A DNA stretch of 64,000 nucleotides from Prevotella vespertina (GTDB lineage Bacteria; Bacteroidota; Bacteroidia; Bacteroidales; Bacteroidaceae): assembly GCF_009728485.1 (NCBI RefSeq), contig NZ_VVIQ01000005.1, positions 122,790-186,789 on the forward strand, read 5' to 3'. Shown one piece after another: positions 8,638 to 18,311 of this stretch. Made by a program: the position numbers and the translations under genes. Positions within the stretch are counted from its first letter, which is position 1. Every line of letters starts with the position of its first letter. The notes beneath the pieces were generated by a model. That model was not told where the DNA came from, made no database searches, and was given only the letters and a program-made list of their open reading frames with translations.

Positions 8638-9372
8638 ATGGGTAGAGCATTTGAATATCGCAAAGCTACAAAGCTCAAGAGATGGGGCCACATGGCTCGC
8701 ACATTTACAAAGTTAGGTAAGGAAATCGCTATTGCTGTAAAGGCAGGTGGACCAGAGCCTGAAAACAATCCTCGTCTTCGTGCAATTATCGCTACATGTA
8801 AGCGTGAGAATATGCCAAAGGATAATATCCAGCGAGCTATCAAGAACGCAATGGGTAAGGATCAAAGTGATTATAAGGAGGTTCCTTATGAGGGTTATGG
8901 TCCTCATGGTATTGCAGTGTTTGTTGACACATTGACCGACAATACTACACGTACCGTTGCCGATGTTCGTTCCGTATTCAATAAGTTCAATGGCAACTTG
9001 GGTACTCAAGGTTCTTTGAGCTTCCTCTTCGATCACAAAGCAGTATTCTCATTCAAAAAGAAGGACGGCTTAGATATGGAAGAATTGATCCTCGACTTGA
9101 TTGACTATGGAGTTGATGATGAGTTTGATGAAGATGAAGAAGAGAATGAGATTACCATCTATGGTGAGCCAACTAGCTTCGGTGACATTCAGAAACATTT
9201 AGAGGATAATGGTTTCGAGATAACTTCAGCAGAGTTTACACGTATACCAAACGACTTGAAAGATGTTACTCCTGAACAGCGTGAAACTATAGATAAGATG
9301 GTGGAACGACTTGAAGAGTTTGACGATGTACAGAATGTGTACACTAATATGAAGCCTGCAGAAGAGGAGTAA
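8638..9372 (+). CDS. YebC/PmpR-family protein
   Basis: A 244-residue protein with the family's conserved N-terminus (MGRAFEYRKATKLKRWGHMA) and the motif RAIIATCKRENMPKDNIQRAI, followed by the TACO1-like domains; the middle is acidic (DEFDEDEEENE near residue 160). YebC proteins were long called transcriptional regulators; newer work on the family links them to relieving ribosome stalling. It starts 12 bases after pheT, and a strong terminator follows at 9401. Confidence 0.94.
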   Translation: MGRAFEYRKATKLKRWGHMARTFTKLGKEIAIAVKAGGPEPENNPRLRAIIATCKRENMPKDNIQRAIKNAMGKDQSDYKEVPYEGYGPHGIAVFVDTLTDNTTRTVADVRSVFNKFNGNLGTQGSLSFLFDHKAVFSFKKKDGLDMEELILDLIDYGVDDEFDEDEEENEITIYGEPTSFGDIQKHLEDNGFEITSAEFTRIPNDLKDVTPEQRETIDKMVERLEEFDDVQNVYTNMKPAEEE

Positions 9373-9400
9373 GATTCACCTTATATAATATGTATATAAT

Positions 9401-9440
9401 AAAAGAGGATATGTCATTCAGACATATCCTCTTTTGTTTT
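9401..9440 (+). terminator. terminator between convergent genes
   Basis: AAAAGAGGATATGTC pairs with GACATATCCTCTTTT around a five-base loop. It is A-rich on one side and T-rich on the other, so it can serve both strands. Confidence 0.9.
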
Positions 9441-9487
9441 CATACTGATTGTAATTGGCTTTATGTACAATCAGTGTGAATTAGGAT

Positions 9488-11473
9488 TTATTCTAACTCT
9501 TTCTTACTTAGTTTCGTTGCAGCGATAAAGTAGAGAATGAGTACAATGTAAGCAATGAGTGAAAGGAGCTCTGATAGATGATTCTCCCACCATGTACCGT
9601 ATTGGAACTCAATACCACCAAACTTCAGTAAGGCAGAAACGACTCCCATCAATGCTCCACCAGCAATGAATCCTGAAGCAATCAATGTTCCCTTCTCACC
9701 TCTAGCCTTGTTGATGGTTTCACTCTTAGAACGAGTTGTCACATACCAATTGATAGCACCACCAACTAACAAAGGAATGTTCAGCTCAAGAGGAATAAAC
9801 ATACCCAAGGCAAAAGCTAGAGCAGGAACCTTGCAGCGGTCTAAGACTAAAGCTATCACAGCTCCAATAGCATAGAGAACCCAAGGTGCACCTTGACCAC
9901 TCATCAATGGTTTGATGACGGCTGCCATAGCATTCGCTTGTGGAGCAGCTAACTTACCCGAATTGAAACCATAAGTTTTATCTAAGACAATCATCACACC
10001 TGCAACGGTTGCTGCAGAAATTATAGTGCCGAGGAACTTCCATGTTTCTTGTTTCTTTGGAGTTGTTCCTAGCCAATAACCAATCTTTAAGTCTGTTATA
10101 AAAGATCCCGCCATTGATAAGGCTGTACAAACAACGCCACCCATGAGAAGTGCTGCTAACATACCTGCGTTACCTTTCAAACCTACAGCAACCATGACTA
10201 CTGAGGCTAAGATAAGTGTCATTAATGTCATACCAGAAACAGGATTGCTTCCTACAATAGCAATGGCATTAGCGGCAACAGTGGTGAAGAGGAAAGCTAT
10301 GATGGTCACAAGAATAATACCAACAACAGCATGGAGCAGGTTAAAGTTCATTACTCCGAAGTAAAAGAACAAGAAGGTGATAATCAGCGTTGCAATACTT
10401 CCGAAGGCTATAATCTTGAAGGATATGTCTCTTTGTGTGCGAAGAACCTCTGACTGATTGCCTCCTTTACCTTTCATCTCTTTGGCTGCTAATCCAACAG
10501 CACTCTTGATGATTCCCCATGATTTCACTATACCAATGATACCTGACATAGCAATACCACCAATACCAATAGAACGTGCGTAAGACTTGAAGATAACTTC
10601 AGGTGCCATCTGACCAACAGCTGTTGTAATGGTTGGATCCCACTGATTCAATACTGTGTCAGGGAATAGGAGAGCCATACCAGGAACAATAAGCCACCAT
10701 ACAGCCAGTGAACCTAAACAAATGATGAAAGCATACTTTAGTCCGATGATATAACCAAGTCCGAGTACAGCAGCTCCTGTATTTACTTTGAATACTAGTT
10801 TTGCTTTCTCTGCGATTGTTTCACCAAAACCAATCATTCTGCTTGTTACGTTTTCGTTCCAGAAACCAAATGTTGCTACAATGAAATCGTATAAACCACC
10901 AACGAGTCCTGCAAGAAGTAATGGTTTTGCCTGGCTTCCACCTTTCTCACCACTGACAAGGACTTGTGTTGTAGCTGTTGCTTCAGGGAAAGGATACTTG
11001 CCATGTTGATCTTTAACAAAGTACTTGCGAAAGGGAATTAAGAATAAGATTCCTAATACACCGCCCAGTGCCGCTGCAATGAAAATCTTTAGGAAGTCAG
11101 CTTGCAAGTCTAACATATAGATAGCTGGCATGACAAAGATTCCACCCGCAACAACGGCTCCTGAACAAGCACCAATACTTTGGATGATAACATTCTCGCC
11201 AAGTGCATTCTTACGTTTAGTGGCAGAGGACAATCCAATAGCAATAATAGCGATTGGTATAGCTGCCTCAAATACTTGTCCAACTTTCAAACCTAAGTAA
11301 GCTGCGGCTGCGGAGAATAATACTGTCATTAGGATACCCCAAGTGATAGACCATGGGCTTACTTCTCTGTAAGTTTGTTGAGGAGACATGATAGGGTGAT
11401 ACTCCTCACCTTCCTTCAATTCTCTGAAAGCATTCTCAGGAATTTCAATACTTTGTTCTGTTTTATTTTCCAT
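9488..11473 (-). CDS. OPT-family oligopeptide transporter
   Basis: A 661-residue polytopic membrane protein with about 14-16 hydrophobic segments. The N-terminus has the OPT hallmark WSITWGILMTVLFSAAAAYL and GLKVGQVFEAAIPIAI. The family imports oligopeptides or metal-siderophore-like conjugates by cation symport across the inner membrane; the substrate cannot be read from sequence. It is a monocistronic minus-strand gene with a -7 box TATCTTTG on the minus strand (11497-11504), back to back with trmO. Confidence 0.93.
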   Translation of the reverse strand: MENKTEQSIEIPENAFRELKEGEEYHPIMSPQQTYREVSPWSITWGILMTVLFSAAAAYLGLKVGQVFEAAIPIAIIAIGLSSATKRKNALGENVIIQSIGACSGAVVAGGIFVMPAIYMLDLQADFLKIFIAAALGGVLGILFLIPFRKYFVKDQHGKYPFPEATATTQVLVSGEKGGSQAKPLLLAGLVGGLYDFIVATFGFWNENVTSRMIGFGETIAEKAKLVFKVNTGAAVLGLGYIIGLKYAFIICLGSLAVWWLIVPGMALLFPDTVLNQWDPTITTAVGQMAPEVIFKSYARSIGIGGIAMSGIIGIVKSWGIIKSAVGLAAKEMKGKGGNQSEVLRTQRDISFKIIAFGSIATLIITFLFFYFGVMNFNLLHAVVGIILVTIIAFLFTTVAANAIAIVGSNPVSGMTLMTLILASVVMVAVGLKGNAGMLAALLMGGVVCTALSMAGSFITDLKIGYWLGTTPKKQETWKFLGTIISAATVAGVMIVLDKTYGFNSGKLAAPQANAMAAVIKPLMSGQGAPWVLYAIGAVIALVLDRCKVPALAFALGMFIPLELNIPLLVGGAINWYVTTRSKSETINKARGEKGTLIASGFIAGGALMGVVSALLKFGGIEFQYGTWWENHLSELLSLIAYIVLILYFIAATKLSKKELE

Positions 11474-11522
11474 TGTTTAATAGTATTATTTGTTTGCAAA
11501 GATAAATAAAATCGTTTATTTA

Positions 11523-12224
11523 ATGCCTAATAAAAAGCAAAATATTAACTTTGCAACTGTGAAAGAAATAGAACCTATAGCCTTCTTCCGTTCTCCTTTA
11601 ACTTCAAAGTTTGGGATACCTAGACAGAGCGGATTAGCCCATAATCTTGTGGGGCGTATTGTCTTTGAAAAGAAATATCAAAGAGAAGAAGCCTTACGTG
11701 GCTTAGAAGATTTCGATTACTTGTGGTTGATATGGGGATTTTCTGCTAATCCTTCGTCTAATGAAATCAAGTTTACTGTTCGCCCACCACGATTAGGAGG
11801 GAATAAGCGTTTGGGTGTCTTTGCTACTAGGGCACCTTTCCGCCCTAACGGACTTGGTTTATCTTCTGTTCTTATTAAGCAAATCACCGAAAGTGAAATT
11901 GAAGTTATAGGTGCCGACCTTATGGATGGTACGCCCATATATGACATAAAGCCTTATATTCCGTATGTCGATAGTCATCCAGAGGCTAAAGGTGGCTTTA
12001 CGGACAAGAAGGAGTGGCAGAAACTTTCGGTTTATATTCCTGATGAGATAGCAGCTAAGTTTGGAGTCGAGGAACTTTCTGCCTTAAAGGAAGTCCTTGC
12101 GCAAGATCCTCGTCCACAATATCAACACAATCCAGAGCGTGTTTATATAATGCCTTTTGGAGGAAAAGAAGTATTCTTCCGTGTATCAGAAGGCTTACTT
12201 AATGTTATTCGTGTGCGTTCTTAA
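11523..12224 (+). CDS. trmO: tRNA (N6-threonylcarbamoyladenosine) methyltransferase, TsaA/TrmO family
   Basis: A 233-residue SAM-dependent enzyme of the TrmO/VirR family, which methylates t6A37 of certain tRNAs. Recognisable blocks are FFRSPLTSKFGIPRQSG, LEDFDYLWLIWGF, VRPPRLGG, FATRAPFRPNGLGLS and GADLMDGTPIYDIKPYIPYVDS. An in-frame TTG at 11490 would add 11 residues but overlaps the divergent OPT promoter, so I take the ATG at 11523. TsaD (56751), which makes the substrate t6A, is also encoded in this window. Confidence 0.92.
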   Translation: MPNKKQNINFATVKEIEPIAFFRSPLTSKFGIPRQSGLAHNLVGRIVFEKKYQREEALRGLEDFDYLWLIWGFSANPSSNEIKFTVRPPRLGGNKRLGVFATRAPFRPNGLGLSSVLIKQITESEIEVIGADLMDGTPIYDIKPYIPYVDSHPEAKGGFTDKKEWQKLSVYIPDEIAAKFGVEELSALKEVLAQDPRPQYQHNPERVYIMPFGGKEVFFRVSEGLLNVIRVRS

Positions 12225-12351
12225 TGGTAAAGGGTTACATAAATTGTAATGAAAATGATGTCCCGATAGTACATCATTCTGACGTCAAATATAGGATAGA
12301 CGATACTAATAGAATAAGTACAATCGAAATGTATATATGTTTTGAATAAAG

Positions 12352-12439
12352 CGATAGTATCTTTTCCTGAAAACGATACTACTTTTCAATGAAAACGATA
12401 GTATTTTTTCTCGAAAACGATAGTACCTTTTTGGAGGAA
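12352..12439 (+). repeat. 22-bp phased array E, unit CGATAGTACTTTTT, 4 copies
   Basis: Units start at 12352, 12374, 12396 and 12418, exactly 22 bases apart; a decayed fifth may sit at 12440. The consensus is CGATAGTACTTTTT, about three variable bases, then GAAAA, so each unit has an AGTACT-like core flanked by GAAAA and TTTTC arms. The intergenic stretch before it (12225-12351) contains isolated copies at 12264 and 12301 out of phase. The array at 55302 is the same family on the other strand. Confidence 0.92.
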
Positions 12440-12483
12440 GCTATTGTGAATATGTAACTACCTGATTATCTGATATATAAAAA

Positions 12484-12512
12484 AGAAAGCTCTTTCGTAA
12501 GAAAAAGCTTTC
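12484..12512. terminator. hairpin between convergent trmO and uup
   Basis: GAAAGCT pairs with AGCTTTC, with further A/T pairing in the interior. It lies between two convergent genes and may serve either. Confidence 0.6.
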
Positions 12513-12566
12513 AATAATTTAATGATAACCTGTGTGATAAAAGAACTTCACTTGTACTCAAACGGG

Positions 12567-14357
12567 TTAAACTAACTCCGAAAGTTCTAGCCATCTAAGT
12601 TCTAACTCATCGAGTTCATCTTTTAATATTGGCAATCGTTTACTCTTTTCGGTTAATTCTTCTACTGAGAGATTACCAGAGCAAAGTTCTTCTTCTAGTT
12701 GTTTCTGTTCTGTTTCTAGTTGATTGATCTTCTCTGATATTTGTTCGTATTCTCGTTTCTCTTTGAAGGTCATCTTGCGCTTCCCATTTATCGAAGAATT
12801 GTTCTTAGGTTCAGAATTAACCTGTTTTGTATTCTTTACGGGCTTTGTTTGATTATCTTCTTTGGATTTCATCTTCTGATAATCTCTGTATTGCGTGTAG
12901 TTACCAGGGAAGTCTTGTATTTCTCCTTCACCTTTGAATACGAGCAAATGATCAACGACTTTATCCATAAAATAGCGGTCGTGTGAAACTACTATAACAC
13001 AGCCGGGGAAGTCTTGCAAATACTCTTCTAGAATCTGTAAGGTTTGAATATCTAAGTCGTTAGTTGGCTCGTCCAGTACGAGGAAGTTAGGATTCTTCAT
13101 GAGTACTGTACAGAGATATAGCTTACGTTTCTCTCCACCAGATAGTTTGTAAACGTAATTATGCTGCTCTTCAGGAGAGAAGAGGAAGTAATTTAAGAAT
13201 TGAGAAGCAGTCATGTGTTTACCGCCTCCCATATCAATGTAATCGGCTATATCCGTGATGATGTCAATAACCTTCTGATCGTCTCGGAACTTTAATCCTT
13301 CCTGTGAGAAATAACCAAAGCGCACGGTCTCTCCAATATCAAATCGTCCGCTATCGGGAGCTACCTTTCCAAGAAGCATCTTAATGAAAGTCGACTTGCC
13401 TGTTCCATTATTTCCCACGATACCCATCTTCTCAAATCGGGCAAAGTTATAATAGAAGTCGTTGAGGATAACTTTCTCATCAAACTTCTTCGATACGTAT
13501 TGGCATTCGAAGATCTTACTACCTATATAAACGTTAGAGGACTTTAGTCTTACTTGTCGTTCTTCTATGCGTTGTTTGGCTTTTGCTTCTAACTCATAGA
13601 AGGCCTCTTCTCGATAGCGCGCTTTATGACCACGTGCTTGTGGCATACGACGCATCCATTCTAACTCTGTGCGATAAAGGTTATTGGCACGTGCTATCTC
13701 AGCACGTGTATTATCAATACGTTCTTGTCTTTTCTCTAAGTAATAAGAATAATTACCTCGATAGGTGTAGATCGTGTTATTGTCTAATTCAAGTATCGTG
13801 TTACACACATTGTCAAGGAAATAGCGATCGTGTGTAACCATAAAGATTGTTTTATTGCCACGTGATAGATAACCTTCAAGCCATTCAATCATCTCTAAAT
13901 CTAAATGGTTCGTCGGCTCGTCAAGAATGAGAAAGTCTGGCTCGAGGATAAGAACATTCGCTAGTGCTACACGCTTCTGCTGTCCGCCACTTAATTGTCC
14001 CATTGGTTGGTCAAGATTAGTGAGCTTTAGCATTGTGAGAATTTGCTTTGCCTTCAATAATCTTTCTGGATTTCCCTCATGGTTAAAGCAGGCGTCTAGC
14101 ACACTCTCTTCGGGATCAAACTTCGGGCTCTGTTCTAGAAGTCCTACACGTAAGTCATTGCGATAGATAATAGAACCAGTATCATAGCTTTCTTTTCCAA
14201 TTAGAATAGATAATAGGGTAGACTTACCCGTACCATTCTGTGCTACTAATCCTATGTGTTGCCCTTCAGCTATCGAAAATGAAATATCTTTGAAAAGAAC
14301 CTGTGCTCCAAAGCTCTTTGTTAAGTTTTGGACATCAAGGTAAGGTATCTGTGCCAT
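12567..14357 (-). CDS. uup: ABC-F family ATPase, Uup-like
   Basis: A 596-residue soluble protein with two ABC domains: Walker A AQNGTGKST near residue 40 and GNNGTGKST near 318, signature LSGGQQKRVALAN and LSGGEKRKLYLCT, and Walker B followed by DEPTNHLD and DEPTNDLD. There are no membrane segments. A linker with basic helices lies between the domains, and a C-terminal coiled coil (EREY..QISEKINQLETEQKQLEEEL) is typical of Uup. ABC-F proteins act on ribosomes; Uup has also been linked to DNA-branch processing. It follows engB by 11 bases and is probably cotranscribed. Confidence 0.92.
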   Translation of the reverse strand: MAQIPYLDVQNLTKSFGAQVLFKDISFSIAEGQHIGLVAQNGTGKSTLLSILIGKESYDTGSIIYRNDLRVGLLEQSPKFDPEESVLDACFNHEGNPERLLKAKQILTMLKLTNLDQPMGQLSGGQQKRVALANVLILEPDFLILDEPTNHLDLEMIEWLEGYLSRGNKTIFMVTHDRYFLDNVCNTILELDNNTIYTYRGNYSYYLEKRQERIDNTRAEIARANNLYRTELEWMRRMPQARGHKARYREEAFYELEAKAKQRIEERQVRLKSSNVYIGSKIFECQYVSKKFDEKVILNDFYYNFARFEKMGIVGNNGTGKSTFIKMLLGKVAPDSGRFDIGETVRFGYFSQEGLKFRDDQKVIDIITDIADYIDMGGGKHMTASQFLNYFLFSPEEQHNYVYKLSGGEKRKLYLCTVLMKNPNFLVLDEPTNDLDIQTLQILEEYLQDFPGCVIVVSHDRYFMDKVVDHLLVFKGEGEIQDFPGNYTQYRDYQKMKSKEDNQTKPVKNTKQVNSEPKNNSSINGKRKMTFKEKREYEQISEKINQLETEQKQLEEELCSGNLSVEELTEKSKRLPILKDELDELELRWLELSELV

Positions 14358-14368
14358 GTATTTAGGGG

Positions 14369-14968
14369 TTATTCCAGTGTTGCGTTTATCTGGTCAATAT
14401 AATCAAGTACTTCGTCTCGCCCAGTCTTGTCTTCTGATGAGGTGATGAAGTAAGGAGGCAAGACTTCCCATCTGTCTTGTAACTTCTTCATCCATAGTAA
14501 TGCGTTAGACTTAGCCTTTGCAGGAGATAGCTTGTCAGCCTTAGTGAAGATGATAGAGAAGGGAATATTGCTCTCTCCCAACCAATCGACAAACTCACGG
14601 TCTATCTTCTGCTGCTCATGTCGAATATCAATGAGAACAAACACATTGACCAGTTGTTTGCGCTGTAGAATGTATTGCGCTATCATCTGCTCCAGCTTGT
14701 TACGTACCGTCTTAGAGTTCTTAGCATAGCCATAACCAGGGAGGTCAACCAAATACCATTCATTATTAATGATGAAGTGGTTGATGAGTAAAGTCTTACC
14801 AGGTTTAGCTGATGTCTTAGCCAATCCTTTATGGTTGCATAACATATTTATAAGACTTGATTTACCAACATTAGAGCGTCCGATAAATGCATATTCTGCT
14901 TTAGTATCATCAGGACATTTTGATAAACTAGGCGATGATATAGTAAATTCTGATTTCTTAATTATCAT
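14369..14968 (-). CDS. engB: ribosome biogenesis GTP-binding protein EngB (YsxC/YihA)
   Basis: A 199-residue GTPase needed for late 50S assembly. G1 is [12 protein letters not shown] near residue 30, G3 DLPGYG near 74, G4 TKADK near 141 and G5 TSSE near 176. Length is normal. It is the first gene of a two-gene unit with the uup-like ABC-F. A minus-strand -7 box TATCTTTG is at 15002-15009. Confidence 0.95.
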   Translation of the reverse strand: MIIKKSEFTISSPSLSKCPDDTKAEYAFIGRSNVGKSSLINMLCNHKGLAKTSAKPGKTLLINHFIINNEWYLVDLPGYGYAKNSKTVRNKLEQMIAQYILQRKQLVNVFVLIDIRHEQQKIDREFVDWLGESNIPFSIIFTKADKLSPAKAKSNALLWMKKLQDRWEVLPPYFITSSEDKTGRDEVLDYIDQINATLE

Positions 14969-15078
14969 TCCGATTTATGTGTAATTGTGTACCCTATGTT
15001 GCAAAGATACTAAAAACTTAAGAGCTAGGGCTGGTTAGTTGATAGTTTTTTAGTAATTTTGCAGAAAAGCAAAGAGCA

Positions 15079-16062
15079 ATGAAGCAAATCAATTGGGGTT
15101 TTATAGGCTGTGGGGAGGTCACAGAGAAGAAGTCAGGACCTGCGTTTAATGAGGTTATGGGCTCACATGTAGTAGCTGTCTTTAGTCGTAGCGAACTGAA
15201 GGCACGCTCTTATGCCGAACGCCATAATATTAGAAAATGGTATACAGATGCGCAGGAGTTAGTTGATGATCCTGATGTGAATGCCGTATATATTGCGACG
15301 CCACCTGCTGCCCATGCCACATTCGCTATCATGGCAATGCGTGCTGGTAAGCCTTGTTACATAGAGAAGCCATTGGCTGCATCTTACGAGGATTGTGTTC
15401 GTATCAATCGTATATCAGAACAGACGAATGTTCCTTGCTTTGTTGCTTATTACCGCCGTTATCTTCCATACTTTCAAAAGGTAAAGGAGATAATAGATAA
15501 TGGTACAATCGGAAATATCCTAACCGTGCAAGTACGCTTTGCCGTTCCACCGCGTGACCTGGATTATAAGAGCAATGTGCAACATCCGTGGCGATTACAG
15601 TCGAATATCTCTGGTGGTGGATACTTTTACGACTTAGCTCCCCACCAGTTAGACTTGCTTCAGAACTTCTTTGGTGTTATTGTTAAGGCGCATGGCTATA
15701 CAGCTAATAGAGCCGGACTTTATGATGTTGAAGACACTGTAAATGCTGTCTTCCGTTTCGAGAATGGTCTTACAGGAAGTGGTGCTTGGTGCTTTGTTGC
15801 TCATGAGAGTGCGCGTGAGGATCATATTGAGGTTTATGGGACAAAGGGACGTCTGTCGTTCTCCGTCTATACATATACACCCATCCACCTCTGTACAAGT
15901 GAGGGCGAAAAGGATATAGAAGTGGCTAATCCGCCTTACGTTCAGTTACCAATTATTAAGTCCGTCATAGAAGATATGCAGGGATATGGCTCTTGCGATT
16001 GTACAAGTATCAGTGCGACCCCAACGAACTGGGTGATAGATCGTATTCTTGGTAAGATATAG
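15079..16062 (+). CDS. Gfo/Idh/MocA-family oxidoreductase
   Basis: A 327-residue NAD(P)-dependent dehydrogenase-like protein. It has an N-terminal Rossmann fold (GFIGCGEVTEKK), the family's EKPLA lysine motif near residue 95, and a C-terminal GFO_IDH_MocA domain (GGGYFYDLAPHQLDLL, with His near residue 195). Substrates in the family are sugars or cyclitols; this one is not known. It is first in a run of four close + strand genes ending at 19742, with a -7 box TAATTTTG at 15054-15061. Confidence 0.9.
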   Translation: MKQINWGFIGCGEVTEKKSGPAFNEVMGSHVVAVFSRSELKARSYAERHNIRKWYTDAQELVDDPDVNAVYIATPPAAHATFAIMAMRAGKPCYIEKPLAASYEDCVRINRISEQTNVPCFVAYYRRYLPYFQKVKEIIDNGTIGNILTVQVRFAVPPRDLDYKSNVQHPWRLQSNISGGGYFYDLAPHQLDLLQNFFGVIVKAHGYTANRAGLYDVEDTVNAVFRFENGLTGSGAWCFVAHESAREDHIEVYGTKGRLSFSVYTYTPIHLCTSEGEKDIEVANPPYVQLPIIKSVIEDMQGYGSCDCTSISATPTNWVIDRILGKI

Positions 16063-16104
16063 AAGCCTTACTACATTTACATATTATTCAAATCCGTGTT
16101 ATCA

Positions 16105-17292
16105 ATGAATCAGCTTATTAATCGTTGTGTTTTGTTGTCATTCCTCTTGTTCTTCATGGGAATTGGGATAGCGAATGCACATACTTCTACAAAGGCGGTT
16201 GGTAACCTGGAACACACACTTGACACGATACGCTGGATGCGGGTAGATTCTAGTGCTTATAGGAATAAGGCGGAGTACCACAAGAAGAGAAAGACTGGCT
16301 ATAAGTTCAATGACATAGATACAAGCTATATTGAGCCACAGCGATACAACTTCACAACGATGTTGCAGAATACGAACACTTACGAGGTGTATCGTATAGC
16401 GAGCGATAAAGGGCAAAGTATTACCTTTGCTCCAGAGGCTAATATCCGCATTGGACCTTACTTCGGTTGGCGGTGGATATTCCTAGGTTATACTGTCGAT
16501 ATCACGCATTTACTACGCAAGATTAATGATAAGCGCAGGCAGGAATATGATTTAAGTTTGTATAGTTCGATGCTAGGCATTGACATCTATTACAGAAGGA
16601 CTGGTAACGATTATAAGATACGGCAACTCTATCTTGGTGAGACTATTAATACCGACCCCATAAAGGGGGCTGGCTTTGATGGATTAACCTCAAGTATCAA
16701 AGGTTTCAATATCTATTATATCTTTAATCACCGCCGTTTCTCTTATCCTGCAGCCTTCAGTCAAAGCACCATACAACGTCGCTCTGCGGGTAGTCCGTTA
16801 TTAGGTATCGGTTACACAAGACATACGCTCGAGGTTGATTGGAAGGAGCTAAACAACCTTGTCGCTAATCGTCTAGGAGGGAGCGTTGCGGTGGATAGCA
16901 CTTTGATGTTCGATAAGATAAAGTACACGGATATATCTGTTAGTGGTGGCTATGCTTATAATTGGGTCTTCGCCCACAACTGGCTTCTTGCTAGTTCGTT
17001 GTCTGTTGCACTGGCTTACAAGCAGAGCTCGGGTGACGTGACACATAAGCGTTTCTCCATCAGTGACTTTAAGTTCAATAATATCAACATAGATGGTATC
17101 GGGCGTTTTGGGCTTGTATGGAACAATAGTAAGTGGTATGCAGGTATGAGCATGATACTCCATGCTTACAATTACAGGCGTAGTAACTTCTCAACAAATA
17201 ACTTCTTTGGTAGTGTCAATCTCTATGTAGGCTTTAACTTTGGAAAGAGGAAGGCGAAGAAGAAGGAAGGTTATCAAGAACAGAAAGGATAA
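16105..17292 (+). CDS. DUF4421 family outer-membrane-like protein
   Basis: About 395 residues with an N-terminal signal sequence (LLSFLLFFMGIGIANA). The mature part is rich in aromatic, alternating strands (APEANIRIGPYFGWRWIFLGYTVDI, SVSGGYAYNWVF, FGSVNLYVGFNFGKRK), as expected of an outer-membrane beta barrel. DUF4421 is a Bacteroidota family without an assigned function. An in-frame GTG at 16096 would add three residues; the ATG at 16105 is preferred. The next gene starts 3 bases after its stop, so they are surely cotranscribed. Confidence 0.82.
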   Translation: MNQLINRCVLLSFLLFFMGIGIANAHTSTKAVGNLEHTLDTIRWMRVDSSAYRNKAEYHKKRKTGYKFNDIDTSYIEPQRYNFTTMLQNTNTYEVYRIASDKGQSITFAPEANIRIGPYFGWRWIFLGYTVDITHLLRKINDKRRQEYDLSLYSSMLGIDIYYRRTGNDYKIRQLYLGETINTDPIKGAGFDGLTSSIKGFNIYYIFNHRRFSYPAAFSQSTIQRRSAGSPLLGIGYTRHTLEVDWKELNNLVANRLGGSVAVDSTLMFDKIKYTDISVSGGYAYNWVFAHNWLLASSLSVALAYKQSSGDVTHKRFSISDFKFNNINIDGIGRFGLVWNNSKWYAGMSMILHAYNYRRSNFSTNNFFGSVNLYVGFNFGKRKAKKKEGYQEQKG

Positions 17293-17295
17293 GTG

Positions 17296-18270
17296 ATGAA
17301 GCAGAAGTATAGCATAATTGGTTTGTTTCTCATAGTATTGACTGCATGTGGAGCTAAGACAATAGAGAATAAGCATAAACAGCAGGGGGCAGTGGCTGAA
17401 AAGATAGAAGATAGTTCAGTAAGTGCCGAACATCATGCGAACAAAGACGCCTTACCTGCTTATATAGATTCTTATTCTAAAGCAGACAGTGCGTTGGTAT
17501 GTGGTATCTTACGGGATATGGCTGCACAAAGGCATAGTCTATCACATGAGGAACTTATCCTCACGATAGCCCGCAAGTTTATAGGTGTTCCTTACGTTGC
17601 GCACACATTGGATAAGAATGATGAGGAAAGTCTTGTCGTCAATTTACATGGCTTAGATTGCACCACTTATGTTGAGGCTGTGACGGCTCTAACGCTATGT
17701 GCTGAGCGAGGCAAGCATAAGTTCTCTGATTACGTACATCAACTGGAATTGATTCGTTATCGTGGCGGTAAGATGAGTTATGTGAACCGTCTTCACTATT
17801 TCCACTGGTGGTTGGAAGACAATGAGCGCATGGGATTTGTCAAAGAGATAAACACGCCTAACCCACCTTTTACAGCGGTACAAACATTGAAAATAAACTA
17901 TATGAGCCTTAACGCAAAGGCGTATGATATGCTAAAGAATAACCCGAGGCGTGTGGCTGAACTCAAGAAATTAGAAGATGCTAGTAACGGAACAAAGGTG
18001 CGCTATATCCCTACAGCCTTACTGAATAATAACAATGAGTTGCGAGAGATTATCCATGATGGCGATATCATAGCTATCGTGACTAACAAGCGGGAACTCG
18101 ATACAACTCATCTCGGCTTTGCCGTTTGGCATGAGGACGGACTCCATCTCATGAACGCCTCCAGTCTTAAGAAGAACGGCAATAGGGTGGTGGAACCTAC
18201 TGAAACTTTCTATCAGTATATGACGTCACGAGCATCGAATATCGGTATTCGTGTTGCTAGAATCAAATAA
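17296..18270 (+). CDS. DUF1460 (amidase-like) lipoprotein
   Basis: A 324-residue protein with a lipoprotein signal (LIVLTACGAK, lipid-attached Cys near residue 18). The DUF1460 core has the Cys motif LHGLDCTTYVEAVTAL, which aligns with the catalytic Cys of NlpC/P60-like N-acetylmuramoyl-L-alanine amidases, and a later conserved His in THLGFAVWHEDGLHLMNASS. A role in cutting peptidoglycan peptides in the periplasm is plausible. It lies 3 bases after the DUF4421 gene and 41 before the SSS transporter, suggesting a joint uptake and recycling role (inference). Confidence 0.86.
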   Translation: MKQKYSIIGLFLIVLTACGAKTIENKHKQQGAVAEKIEDSSVSAEHHANKDALPAYIDSYSKADSALVCGILRDMAAQRHSLSHEELILTIARKFIGVPYVAHTLDKNDEESLVVNLHGLDCTTYVEAVTALTLCAERGKHKFSDYVHQLELIRYRGGKMSYVNRLHYFHWWLEDNERMGFVKEINTPNPPFTAVQTLKINYMSLNAKAYDMLKNNPRRVAELKKLEDASNGTKVRYIPTALLNNNNELREIIHDGDIIAIVTNKRELDTTHLGFAVWHEDGLHLMNASSLKKNGNRVVEPTETFYQYMTSRASNIGIRVARIK

Positions 18271-18311
18271 ACGGAACACACGGGAACTCATCTTCTCTCT
18301 TTATCTACATC

